Part shown: piece by piece, positions 1-7,748 of the stretch | How the letters are laid out: every line of letters starts with the position of its first letter | How positions within the stretch are numbered: the first letter of the stretch is position 1 | From: Spirochaetia bacterium | GTDB lineage: Bacteria > Spirochaetota > Spirochaetia > CADAEX01 | NCBI GenBank assembly: GCA_017642445.1 | Contig: JAGCPA010000042.1 | Coordinates: forward strand, 1 to 57,629 | Direction: 5' to 3' | DNA: 57,629 nt | Notes under the pieces: model-generated | The model's database searches: none | Told to the model about the DNA's origin: nothing | What the model saw: only the letters and a program-made list of their open reading frames with translations | Program-made: the position numbers and the translations under genes

Positions 1-315
1 CTCATCATTCTCGGCGGCGCTCCCGTCAATCCAGAGATACTGCAGTTCTTCCAGGACATCGGATTCCTCTGCGTTCAGGGTTACGGCCTTACGGAGTGCG
101 CTCCGATCCTGGCCCTCAACCGTGACGTCGCATTTAAGAATCATGCGGCTGGACTTCCGCTTCCGGGGTGCGACGTTAAGATCCTTGACCGATTATACGC
201 ACCGCGCTGCCAGCTAAAGTTATCACTGCCTCACGGGCGCTTGATAGGGCGGCATAATCCGCCTCGTCCGCCGGCCGTGGGGTGCAAGGGGCCATATTGG
301 ATGCCAGCTCCTTGA
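1..315 (+). pseudogene. Long-chain acyl-CoA synthetase fragment, broken at about base 189
   Basis: Frame 1 from the window edge reads a typical AMP-binding enzyme core: GGAPVNPEILQFF, then QGYGLTECAPILALN (the adenylate-forming A5-type motif with YGxTE), then GLPLPGCDVKILD. This is the part of acyl-CoA ligases that precedes the hinge and C-terminal domain. Homology stops abruptly at about base 189. The frame then runs through antisense sequence of the methionine synthase gene to a stop at 313-315. The enzyme would activate fatty acids with ATP and CoA, but this copy lacks its C-terminal catalytic lysine domain and cannot be functional as it stands. The 5' part lies outside the window. The break is either a real rearrangement or a chimeric join. 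Confidence 0.75.
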
Positions 316-1168
316 TATGGTCCGGCGAGGTGCCGCAGCAGCCTCCCATGAAGTTCACGCCAGCCTCTGCGAACTTGGCTGCATAGGTGCCGAACTCGAC
401 GCTTCCCATAGGGAACTTGGTCCTGCCATCCTCGATATAGGGGAGGCCGGCATTTGGCTTTGCAACCAGCGGTATATGGGCAATAGGCTTAAGACGCTGG
501 ATTATTGGAAGCATCTCGGCAGGACCCGATGAGCAGTTGCAGCCGAAGGCGTGGACTCCAAGGCTCTGCAGTGTGATAAGTGCCGCCTCCGGGGTAGTGC
601 CATTCAAGGTGCGCACAGTCGGCTCAAAAGTCATGGTTGTAAGGATGAAGTTTGGGCACATCTCCTTGATTGCGATTACCCATGCCCTGGTCTCCTGGAT
701 ATCGATCTGGGTCTCTACAGCGAACATGTCGACGCCGCCGTCCAGAAGACCTTTTATCTGCCGCTTGAACATCTCGACAGCCTGGTCGAAATCTAATTCT
801 CCGAAAGGCTTTATGAACTTGCCGCAGGGTCCGATGTTTCCGGCTACCAGAACTGTCTTTCCTGCATTGTCAGCGCACTTGCGGGAGACAGAAGCGAGGC
901 GGCGGTTCACCTCCTCGACATCATCGCAGCCATATTCCTGCAGCTTGTAATAGTTGCCGCCGAAGGTCGGAGTGTAGATGACATCGGAGCCGGACGAGAT
1001 ATAAGCGTTGTGGATTGCCTCCTGCACATCGGGGTGCTCCAGTGTCCAGAGCTCGGGGCATACACCTGCCGGCATACCGCGCATCTGCAGCTGGGTTCCG
1101 GTTGCTCCGTCCAGTATAAGAATCTTTTTGGAAAGAAGTTCATTTATCTCTGACACGCTCTTCATCAT
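176..1168 (-). CDS. metH: Methionine synthase, homocysteine-binding domain only (truncated)
   Basis: Homocysteine S-methyltransferase (TIM barrel) that transfers a methyl group to homocysteine to make methionine. GATGTQLQ lies at residues 21-28. The zinc-binding cysteines are in GCNC (about C212) and GGCCG (C277, C278), all three present. Full-length corrinoid MetH continues after this domain into the pterin-binding domain, which normally begins VRIIGERINPTGK. Here the protein reads AVRIIG and then QGS-stop, so the pterin and cobalamin domains are missing. The cut falls at bases 187-191, exactly where the opposite-strand acyl-CoA synthetase breaks off. It overlaps the upstream reactivation-domain gene by 4 bp, so the two form an operon. 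Without a cobalamin domain this fragment alone should not complete methionine synthesis. Confidence 0.9.
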   Translation of the reverse strand: MMKSVSEINELLSKKILILDGATGTQLQMRGMPAGVCPELWTLEHPDVQEAIHNAYISSGSDVIYTPTFGGNYYKLQEYGCDDVEEVNRRLASVSRKCADNAGKTVLVAGNIGPCGKFIKPFGELDFDQAVEMFKRQIKGLLDGGVDMFAVETQIDIQETRAWVIAIKEMCPNFILTTMTFEPTVRTLNGTTPEAALITLQSLGVHAFGCNCSSGPAEMLPIIQRLKPIAHIPLVAKPNAGLPYIEDGRTKFPMGSVEFGTYAAKFAEAGVNFMGGCCGTSPDHIKELASNMAPCTPRPADEADYAALSSAREAVITLAGSAVRIIGQGS

Positions 1169-1755
1169 CTGACTCCTGTCATTGCAATGACTGATTTCTC
1201 TGGGACCAGCATACAGCTTTCAGTTAGGCGGATATCAAACTGCTCAAGATGGAGAAGGGAATAGAATATACGCTGGTTCTTAAGGTCAAAATCCCCATAT
1301 CCTGGGGAAAAACGCTTTTTGCTCACCACCCGGCTCTCGTGCTTAAGCATGGTGGAGGCATACTTGACTATCCACTCAAGGCCCCAGTCTGTTATCTCGC
1401 TGGCAGTTGCGTCAAATATCACAGCCCTCTCCAGATTTGTGGCTTTGAGCTCCTCAATTTTATCCATTATAGCTTTGCCTGATGTGGCTGCCATTATCAG
1501 GGCCTCTGTGGCACTCCCGTTCAGCTTTGCAGGGAGTGTACCGGTTATGATATCCCCCGACTCAAGCTCTATCCCATGCTCTGCCGGTTTGAATTTCTGG
1601 ATGATATATGTCCCCTTGAGCGCGATATACCCGGCCGCTTCCTCTATCACTCCCTTCACAGCATCCAGCTGACAGCTCAGCATAGTGCTGGTGGACTTCT
1701 TGTAGCCCAGGCGGCTTAAGATGCGGGAATAAGGAATCTCAAAAGGTATATCCAT
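1165..1755 (-). CDS. Methionine synthase reactivation-domain protein (MetH activation domain as a separate gene)
   Basis: A 196-aa protein resembling the C-terminal activation domain of cobalamin-dependent methionine synthase, which binds S-adenosylmethionine and re-methylates inactive cob(II)alamin. In several anaerobes this domain is encoded separately from the Hcy-pterin-B12 chain, and the arrangement here fits: its stop overlaps the metH start by 4 bp. It is recognised from the overall pattern (LSRLGY near the N-terminus, FSPGYGDFDLKNQ and ESCMLVPEKSVIAMTGV near the C-terminus, the latter matching the motif of the activation-domain core). A palindromic ATTATAAT about 40 bp upstream of the start could supply a -10 box. 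The family call is fairly sure; dependence on the neighbouring MetH is inferred. Confidence 0.8.
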   Translation of the reverse strand: MDIPFEIPYSRILSRLGYKKSTSTMLSCQLDAVKGVIEEAAGYIALKGTYIIQKFKPAEHGIELESGDIITGTLPAKLNGSATEALIMAATSGKAIMDKIEELKATNLERAVIFDATASEITDWGLEWIVKYASTMLKHESRVVSKKRFSPGYGDFDLKNQRIFYSLLHLEQFDIRLTESCMLVPEKSVIAMTGVR

Positions 1756-1800
1756 GAGGCAAGTATGGCATATTTTTTAAAATAATGGTACTATTATAAT

Positions 1801-2841
1801 ATGAGAAAAATAATAAAAGGGATTCTTATCATGTGTCTGCTTCTTATGATATGCATTCCATGTATGTCCCAGGAGGCAAAATTGAAAGATGGTTTATATG
1901 CAAAGATTATAACAGACAGGGGAGATATCCTCCTTTCTCTGGAATTTGAGAAAGTTCCTGTGACAGTAATGAACTTCACAGGTCTGGCAGAGGGAAAGAT
2001 CGACGGCGGACAGGGAATCGGAAAGCCATTCTACGACGGGCTCAAGTTCCACCGGGTGATAAGCCAGGCAAACGGCGACCCTCAGGACTTCATGATCCAG
2101 GGCGGCGACCCGCGTGGCAACGGAACAGGCGGACCAGGCTACTCCTTCCCAGACGAGTTTGACATCAGCCTTAAGCATAACAAGCCGGGTGTCATCTCCA
2201 TGGCAAACAGCGGTCCTAACACCAACGGAAGCCAGTTCTTCATCACCCATGTGCCTACTCCTTGGCTTGATGGAAAGCATGCAGTTTTCGGACATGTCAT
2301 CGAGGGACAGAAGGTTGTGAACACAATCAGACAGGGCGATACAATCAAGAAGATAGAGATTATCCGCGTGGGCAAGAAGGCCGAGGAATTCAAGAACGAC
2401 GAGGCTACATTCAAAGCAGAGATCAAGGCGATGGCCGATAAGGAGGCTGCAAAGTTTGCCGCAAAGCGCGAGGCAGACGAGAAGATTATCGAGAAAAAGT
2501 GGCCGGAAGCTATCAAGACCGAGTCTGGACTCCGCTACATTGTACGCAGAGAGGGAACTGGCACCGAGTCTCCGAAGTATGGGCAGAAGGTAACAACCCA
2601 TTATCAGGGAATGCTCCTCAACGGCAAGATGTTCGACAGCTCCTACATGAGGGGCCAGCCGCTGGTATTCCAGGTGGGACAGGTTATCGAGGGCTGGAAC
2701 GAGGCTCTTATGGATATGAAGAAGAACGAGAAGCGTACACTTATCATTCCACCGGAGCTGGGCTATGGTGCTGCTGGAGCAGGCGGTGTTATCCCACCAT
2801 ACGCTTACCTTGTGTTCGAGGTTGAGCTTTTAGATTTCTAA
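1801..2841 (+). CDS. Secreted dual peptidyl-prolyl isomerase: cyclophilin-FKBP fusion
   Basis: Catalyses cis-trans isomerisation of proline bonds, probably as an envelope foldase. Residues 1-23 are a signal peptide with a Cys at 21 in ICIPCMS, so it may be a lipoprotein. Residues about 30-195 are a cyclophilin: FHRVI at 83-87 with the catalytic Arg85, QGGD at 100-103, [15 protein letters not shown] at 134-148, and LDGKHAVFG at 156-164. A charged Lys/Glu/Ala-rich helix (about 195-240) leads to an FKBP domain (243-346) with [27 protein letters not shown] and PPELGYG. Such dual-family immunophilins have been described in Treponema denticola. Its 3' end overlaps the convergent ecfT gene by 4 bp. 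No good ribosome-binding site precedes the ATG; a TATAAT abuts it directly. Confidence 0.92.
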   Translation: MRKIIKGILIMCLLLMICIPCMSQEAKLKDGLYAKIITDRGDILLSLEFEKVPVTVMNFTGLAEGKIDGGQGIGKPFYDGLKFHRVISQANGDPQDFMIQGGDPRGNGTGGPGYSFPDEFDISLKHNKPGVISMANSGPNTNGSQFFITHVPTPWLDGKHAVFGHVIEGQKVVNTIRQGDTIKKIEIIRVGKKAEEFKNDEATFKAEIKAMADKEAAKFAAKREADEKIIEKKWPEAIKTESGLRYIVRREGTGTESPKYGQKVTTHYQGMLLNGKMFDSSYMRGQPLVFQVGQVIEGWNEALMDMKKNEKRTLIIPPELGYGAAGAGGVIPPYAYLVFEVELLDF

Positions 2842-3473
2842 TTTGAGCTGCTCCGGTTAAGGAGAGCTTTCCGTTTTATCTCGGCCTGATAGAGCAGGCA
2901 TGAGAAGAAGGCCTGGATTTCGCAGTACACGATGTGTATGGAGCGGAGCAGGCCTTTTTTATTCTTCGGGGTTCGGGCCAATGCAGCTGTATGGACTCTC
3001 TCCCATGTGGCAAACACCTGCGGGATGAAGTTGATGGCCAGGGCTACCGCCAATGCAGGAGCTGATTTCCCCAACGACTCTTTTATCTCCAGAGGTGAGG
3101 TTGTCTCGAACACAATCTGGGCCGCAACCGCGGTGATAAGGAAGCGCACTGTGTACAGAAGACCTGCCGCAAAAGCATCCTTCAGGGGCTGGTTGAATAC
3201 CCGGAACAGTATCATCAGAGCTCCTATGATAAGGACAAACCTGACCGGCTTGAAAGATGTCCTGCTGCATCCCGATGCGAAGAACAGCGCAAGTGTCATC
3301 GCAAGACAAAGCACCGTGCGGATAAGGAGCGATGGCTTGAGCACTGACTCAAGTGTATCATACATTCCCCCTGCAAAAGTGACAATGCACAGGATAATCA
3401 GGAAGAGTATCTTGAGTGTGGCAGGAAAGCGGTGTAGGGGAGTATTCCCCCTGCGGTATGCAAAGAGTGTCAT
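2838..3473 (-). CDS. bioN: ECF transporter transmembrane subunit (EcfT/BioN)
   Basis: A 211-aa integral membrane protein, the T component that couples the ATPase to the substrate-binding S component of an energy-coupling-factor importer. It has about five hydrophobic segments: [45 protein letters not shown] and [16 protein letters not shown] coupling-helix-like segment with AALART lies near residue 165. It is the last gene of the birA-bioY-ecfA-ecfT operon and overlaps ecfA by ATGA, which implies coupled translation. The substrate is inferred to be biotin because bioY and birA sit in the same transcript; EcfT itself carries no substrate specificity. Confidence 0.88.
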   Translation of the reverse strand: MTLFAYRRGNTPLHRFPATLKILFLIILCIVTFAGGMYDTLESVLKPSLLIRTVLCLAMTLALFFASGCSRTSFKPVRFVLIIGALMILFRVFNQPLKDAFAAGLLYTVRFLITAVAAQIVFETTSPLEIKESLGKSAPALAVALAINFIPQVFATWERVHTAALARTPKNKKGLLRSIHIVYCEIQAFFSCLLYQAEIKRKALLNRSSSN

Positions 3474-4195
3474 AGCCAGATCATCTCCTCTATGGAAGAA
3501 GAGGAGAGAAGGGGATTCCGTATGCCCCAGTCTTCCAGCTCTTTCTTAAGCCCGTCAGCAGGTGTACCGTCGAATACCAGATGTCCCTTGTCCAGCACCA
3601 TAAAACGGTCTGCCAGAGCCAGCACCTTCTCAAGCTCATGAGTCAGAACCAGTACTGTCTTACCCTCTTCCTTAAGCTGCTTCATGATGGCGCACACCTG
3701 CTTAACCCCTGGCCAGTCCAGGTTCGCAAAAGGCTCGTCGAATATTATCAGACTGCGGTCCATGGCCAGTATGCCGGCCACTGCCAGGCGGCGCTTCTCG
3801 CCCCCGGATAGCATGCGGGCATAGGCCTCTCTCTTGTTAACAAGACCAGTTTTCTCCAGCGCAGAATCGACTTTCTCCTTCACCTGTTCCTTTGAGAGGC
3901 CACAGTTCTTTGCACCAAATGCTATATCCTCCCCCGGGGTCTCCCCCAGAATCTGGGAGTCGGCTTCCTGAAAAATCAGTCCCGCCTGGCAGCCATTCAG
4001 CGTGATAGTACCTGAGGTTGGCTCATCAAGGCCGGCGATAAGGGACATGAGTACGCTCTTGCCGCTGCCGTTGGAGCCTGCAATTACAGCAAACTCGCCC
4101 CTGCGGATAGAGAAGGAGACATCCTGCAGTGCCACAGTGCTGTCGGAGAATGTCCGGCCTACACCTTTAACTTCCAGTGCAATTATTTCTTCCAT
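3470..4195 (-). CDS. bioM: ECF transporter ATP-binding subunit (EcfA/BioM)
   Basis: ABC ATPase that powers the biotin importer. Walker A is GSNGSGKS (about residues 40-47), the Q-loop is FQEADSQ, the signature is LSGGEKRRLAVAGILAMD, Walker B is LIIFDEP, and the switch histidine is in LTHELEK. The Q-loop and signature are of the ECF/CbiO-BioM kind. The frame can be read from a TTG at 4201, but the ATG at 4195 is preferred because it begins two bases after the bioY stop. The single A subunit suggests a homodimer as in BioMNY systems rather than an EcfA-EcfA' pair. Confidence 0.92.
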   Translation of the reverse strand: MEEIIALEVKGVGRTFSDSTVALQDVSFSIRRGEFAVIAGSNGSGKSVLMSLIAGLDEPTSGTITLNGCQAGLIFQEADSQILGETPGEDIAFGAKNCGLSKEQVKEKVDSALEKTGLVNKREAYARMLSGGEKRRLAVAGILAMDRSLIIFDEPFANLDWPGVKQVCAIMKQLKEEGKTVLVLTHELEKVLALADRFMVLDKGHLVFDGTPADGLKKELEDWGIRNPLLSSSSIEEMIWL

Positions 4196-4197
4196 AA

Positions 4198-4770
4198 TCA
4201 ATCCTGTCTCAGGTAGCTGTTCACAATAGGCCTGAACTTCTTGGTAAGCATCACCATGAGGATTATCTTGATGATGTTGCCCGGTATGAACGGAATCAGC
4301 ACCGCTGCCATAGTCTTGCCGAACTCATAGCCGGTAAGCTGCATGAAGCGTATTATGCCGAAGGCGAAAAGGACAAAGGTGGCAACTAGGGCTGCAATAG
4401 TGATAATCACATAGGCAGCGGCGGTGCTGTGCTTTCTCCCCGCAGGCAGGAGGGCAGCCAGGAGAAGTCCGGCTGCCAGGGCCCCGGCAAGGTAGCCGAT
4501 AAGGAAACCGCCGGTGGGGCCCGCCAGGATAACCTGGACTCCTGCCTTGCCGGTGAACACCGGCAGCCCGATGCACCCCAGCACCAGGAATATGACCACG
4601 GCACCGGCGCCATACAATGGGCCGAGTATCATGCCGGAAAGCATAGCCAGCATATCCTGTATAGCTATCGGCACGCCCCCTGGAAGGGGAATCTGGATGA
4701 AGCATCCTGCCGAGATCAGCGCTGCAAAAAGGGCAGTGAGCACCAGTGGTGCCGATTTTTTCTTTTTCAT
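4198..4770 (-). CDS. bioY: Biotin transporter S component BioY
   Basis: A 190-aa membrane protein with six hydrophobic helices that captures biotin. Typical BioY motifs are visible: IQIPLPGGVPIAIQDM near residues 26-41, GPTGGFLIGYLAGALAAG at about 85-102, and a C-terminal FIPGNIIKI. It lies 10 bp downstream of birA and 2 bp upstream of the ATPase gene, forming one operon. With no bioABFD genes in view, the organism probably imports biotin, though biosynthetic genes elsewhere cannot be excluded. Confidence 0.93.
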   Translation of the reverse strand: MKKKKSAPLVLTALFAALISAGCFIQIPLPGGVPIAIQDMLAMLSGMILGPLYGAGAVVIFLVLGCIGLPVFTGKAGVQVILAGPTGGFLIGYLAGALAAGLLLAALLPAGRKHSTAAAYVIITIAALVATFVLFAFGIIRFMQLTGYEFGKTMAAVLIPFIPGNIIKIILMVMLTKKFRPIVNSYLRQD

Positions 4771-4780
4771 TCTGTAACTC

Positions 4781-5740
4781 CTAGATGTACGATTTTATGA
4801 AGCTGCCGGTGCCGGGGAGCATAAGCCTCTCTCCCTTTGAGCCCGGTGTAGAGATAATGGCCGAGCCGAAGTTATCCACCCCTCTGAAGATAACATTTTT
4901 CCCGCTTTCCGCAAGGCGCATCCTGTGGCCGGTGTCCAGGCACAGCCTGTTCCATTCATCAGCCAGCCATGGCGACTGTTCAGCTGCCATCTTCTCGTGT
5001 ATCTTGAACTCATCCCAGAACTGGGTGAGTATCTCCTTCCTTGTTATTGGAGCCTCACGGTGGAATATGGAGTCTGTCCCTTTAAGATGAGGCTTCCGTG
5101 TAATATTGATTCCTATGCCTAGGTTGATCCAGGTGCAGATATTGCCGCAGGATGAGAGCTCCTCCAGGATTCCTACAACCTTGCCGTCATCGGACCAGAT
5201 GTCGTTAGGCCACCGGATGTAGAACTGCCTGCCTGTGATGCGGCGGAGCACCTTGGTCAGTGCAACCTGTGCAGCCATGGTCATCCTGCTGTGGCAGGCC
5301 AACGGCAGATAATTCTTTGTTACCACAGTGAAGGCCAGACTTCCCCGGGTGGTGGTCCAGCTCTTGCCATGCTGGCCCACTCCATGGGTCTGCATGTCGG
5401 CAGTTATTATGTGGGTCTCGCCCGGCTGGGCTTTGCCCGATTCTGCGATGCGCTTTGCCTCGGCCATGGTGCTGGTGGTGGAGGCGAAGTGGGTGAACAT
5501 AGCCTCGTCAGAGCCGAATTCCCATGGGTAGATGCTGTCGGCCAGATCCTTTGCCAGCCGGTAGCCTTTCCTGCTCACCTCGATGGTGTAGCCTGCCTCC
5601 TGCAGTCCCTGGACAGCCTTCCAGACTGCCACCCGGCTTCTCCCTGTCTCCTTGGAAAGCTCAACCCCGGATACAATATCAGGGCTTTCCCGAAGCAGAG
5701 TGAGGACTTTGCACTTGAGCGATTCTTTTTCGTTAACCAT
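4781..5740 (-). CDS. birA: Biotin-protein ligase / biotin operon repressor BirA
   Basis: Attaches biotin to carrier proteins through biotinyl-AMP and, because it has an N-terminal winged helix (LLRESPDIVSGVELSKETGRSRVAVWKAV), probably represses transcription as well. The ligase core shows HIITADMQTHGVGQHGKSW, FYIRWPNDIW, GKVVGILEE and NLGIGINI. Two normally conserved sites differ. The adenylate-binding GRGRRGR loop reads GVGQHGK, and the usual KWPND is RWPND. I chose the ATG at 5740; a TTG at 5761 would add MVNYIFS. Candidate GTTAAC operator repeats overlap this start region, and a TTGACA lies on the minus strand at 5773-5778, so autoregulation is likely. It leads the biotin uptake operon. 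Confidence 0.92.
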   Translation of the reverse strand: MVNEKESLKCKVLTLLRESPDIVSGVELSKETGRSRVAVWKAVQGLQEAGYTIEVSRKGYRLAKDLADSIYPWEFGSDEAMFTHFASTTSTMAEAKRIAESGKAQPGETHIITADMQTHGVGQHGKSWTTTRGSLAFTVVTKNYLPLACHSRMTMAAQVALTKVLRRITGRQFYIRWPNDIWSDDGKVVGILEELSSCGNICTWINLGIGINITRKPHLKGTDSIFHREAPITRKEILTQFWDEFKIHEKMAAEQSPWLADEWNRLCLDTGHRMRLAESGKNVIFRGVDNFGSAIISTPGSKGERLMLPGTGSFIKSYI

Positions 5741-5760
5741 ACTAAAAATATAGTTAACCA
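5730..5760. promoter_or_regulatory. Candidate BirA operator (two GTTAAC half-sites)
   Basis: GTTAACC occurs at 5732-5738 and again at 5753-5759, two helical turns apart, with a TTGACA-like -35 just upstream on the minus strand at 5773-5778. Known BirA operators are TTGTTAACC, about 14-16 bases, then GGTTAACAA. The left half matches well and the right half partly; the spacer is a little short. The position over the birA start fits repression of birA-bioY-ecfA-ecfT. Confidence 0.4.
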
Positions 5761-5819
5761 AATTGTTTGTTGTGTCAAGGGCTCAATTATGATACACTTC
5801 TTGTCAAGGAAAGAATTAA

Positions 5820-7166
5820 ATGAAGACATCGGGAAGAATACCTCTTTCAGTACAAGTCATCTATGGCCTCGGGGTCAGCTACGCAATCTTTGACCAGATA
5901 TTTGCCCAGTGGGTGCTCACCTACTATCTGCCGCCCCAGAAGTTCAGCTTCCAGGCCTTTATGTCTCCGCTGTTCATTGCCCTTGCCCTTATCGTATCCC
6001 GGTTTGTGGACATGGTCTCTGACCCTCTTGTAGGGTGGTGGTCGGACCGCACCAATACAAAGTGGGGGCGGCGCATACCGTTTATCGCATTTGGTGCAGT
6101 ACCGTTGGCGTTCAGCGCTATAGGCTTCTTTTTCCCACCCAAATCTGGTGGTCTCGGCTCCTTCGCATACCTGGCTGTCATCGGAAGCCTTTTCTTCATC
6201 TTCTATACAATAGTAGGAGCACCATACAACGCCCTCATCCCAGAGCTTTCAGCATCCCGGGAGGACAGGCTCAACCTTTCCACATGGCAGGCTGTGTTCA
6301 GGCTGGTCTATACTGCAGTGGCCATGATTCTCCCCGGCATCCTGATTGCCTCTTTAGGAAAGGGAGATGATGAGAAAGGGCTCCGCCTCATGGTCATCAT
6401 ACTGTCGCTGTTTGCTCTTGTGGGACTTTTCATACTCTCCTTCGGAGTGGATGAGAAAAAATATTCAGGCGGTCAGCTCTCAGAGACAAGTCTCGGCAGT
6501 TCTCTCAAGATTATTTTCGGAGAGAGATCCTTCATATGGTATCTGGGCGGTCTCACCTTCTTCTTCATCGGCTTCAATATCCTGCGGGCTACCATGAACT
6601 ACTTTGTGGTGGACATAATGGGCAAGAGCCCTGCCATGATAACCCCGGTGTCAGCTCTCTTCTTCGGTACCTCAGCCCTCTTCTTCTATCCTGTGAAGAA
6701 ATTCTCCTACAGGTTCGGTTACAGGCTTCCGATGCTCATATCGCTCCTCATGCTCTTTGTCCTTAGCCGTGCCCTGGGAATGTTGGGTAAGGGGCTTCCG
6801 GTGAATGCAGGTTATGCTATCTTCACCTTGTGCGGAATACCTGTGGCAGGGGCTGCTTTCATCTTCCCTCAGGCTATGCTGAGCGAGATCAGTGCTTATG
6901 TCTCATCAAAATCGAAAGAGAAAATAGGAGGCATCTTCTTCGGAATCCAGGGCTTCTTCCTCAAGATGGCTTTTCTTATTTCTATCGCAATTCTCCCTGC
7001 AATCTTAGTGTGGGACGGCTCGGTTCCTTTCATCGAGATGATGGTCACTGTGCCCAAGCAGCCGGAGGCGGTGGGAATCTACCGGAGCGCATTCACCTCC
7101 GGAATATGCTTTATCCTTTCGTTCATATGCTACTGGTTCTACAAGGAGAAAAAAGCTGATGAATGA
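5820..7166 (+). CDS. GPH-family (MelB-like) sugar:cation symporter
   Basis: A 448-aa, 12-helix transporter of the glycoside-pentoside-hexuronide family in the major facilitator superfamily. The diagnostic loop DMVSDPLVGWWSDRTNTKWGRRIPFI lies at about residues 63-88. It contains the Asp pair that binds the coupling cation in MelB and the conserved KWGRRRP-like motif. PYNALIPELS (about 135) is also typical. The substrate cannot be read from sequence. It starts 60 bp from the divergent birA operon and overlaps the following TPR gene by 8 bp, so the two are co-transcribed. Confidence 0.88.
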   Translation: MKTSGRIPLSVQVIYGLGVSYAIFDQIFAQWVLTYYLPPQKFSFQAFMSPLFIALALIVSRFVDMVSDPLVGWWSDRTNTKWGRRIPFIAFGAVPLAFSAIGFFFPPKSGGLGSFAYLAVIGSLFFIFYTIVGAPYNALIPELSASREDRLNLSTWQAVFRLVYTAVAMILPGILIASLGKGDDEKGLRLMVIILSLFALVGLFILSFGVDEKKYSGGQLSETSLGSSLKIIFGERSFIWYLGGLTFFFIGFNILRATMNYFVVDIMGKSPAMITPVSALFFGTSALFFYPVKKFSYRFGYRLPMLISLLMLFVLSRALGMLGKGLPVNAGYAIFTLCGIPVAGAAFIFPQAMLSEISAYVSSKSKEKIGGIFFGIQGFFLKMAFLISIAILPAILVWDGSVPFIEMMVTVPKQPEAVGIYRSAFTSGICFILSFICYWFYKEKKADE

Positions 7167-7734
7167 TGATATTAAAAAACAGATTGCACTTCTGAACAAT
7201 CAGGCCTTTGAATATTCGGAGGAGGAGAACTGGGGGCAGGCTCTTGAGTGCTGCAACAAGGCTCTTTCCCTGTGCGCAGACCCGTCTGTTCCGGCATCGA
7301 CCCGGGCAAGGGTGCTCTATAACAAGGCTATGGTTCTTATCAAGAAAGGGGATGTGGACCGGGGAACAGAGATCCTCAAGACAGCCTCGGACTTAGTGCC
7401 GGACGATGCCCATTTCCTTACAGACTGCGGTCTCTTATGCTACAACAACCAGTGCTTCTGCGAGGCTGGCTTCTACTACAGCATGGCAGAGCGGACCGGC
7501 CAGCTCTCGGGGGCCCTTCTGAACAACATAGGAGTGCTCAACTTCACCAACGGAGAATACGACAAGGCACAGGAATATTTCGAGCGGGCCGTGGTGGCAG
7601 ACTCAGGCAGCCTTGATGCGTGGTACAACCTGGCCGACACCTACGAGGTGCTGGGGGAAAAGGAAAAGTGCGAATTTGCCCGGCAAAGGTACTTTAATCT
7701 TGAGAAAAAATCCGATATAATCGGAGAAAAATAA
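7159..7734 (+). CDS. Tetratricopeptide-repeat protein
   Basis: A 191-aa protein made of about four TPR helical hairpins: NNQAFEYSEEENWGQALECCNKAL, ARVLYNKAMVLIKKGDVDRGTEIL, then a degenerate repeat, then LLNNIGVLNFTNGEYDKAQEYFERAV and AWYNLADTYEVLGEKEKCEFARQRY. It has no signal peptide, so it should be cytoplasmic and act as a protein-interaction scaffold. It starts inside the end of the symporter gene and ends 14 bp before adk, so all three are probably one transcript. The partner is unknown. Confidence 0.8.
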   Translation: MNDDIKKQIALLNNQAFEYSEEENWGQALECCNKALSLCADPSVPASTRARVLYNKAMVLIKKGDVDRGTEILKTASDLVPDDAHFLTDCGLLCYNNQCFCEAGFYYSMAERTGQLSGALLNNIGVLNFTNGEYDKAQEYFERAVVADSGSLDAWYNLADTYEVLGEKEKCEFARQRYFNLEKKSDIIGEK

Positions 7735-7748
7735 TTAAGGAGTCTAAG

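Noticed and set aside
1795-1800. TATAAT as -10 box of the immunophilin gene
   Set aside because: It touches the ATG, so transcription would begin inside the gene. It is better read as the -10 of the minus-strand gene, being part of palindromic ATTATAAT.
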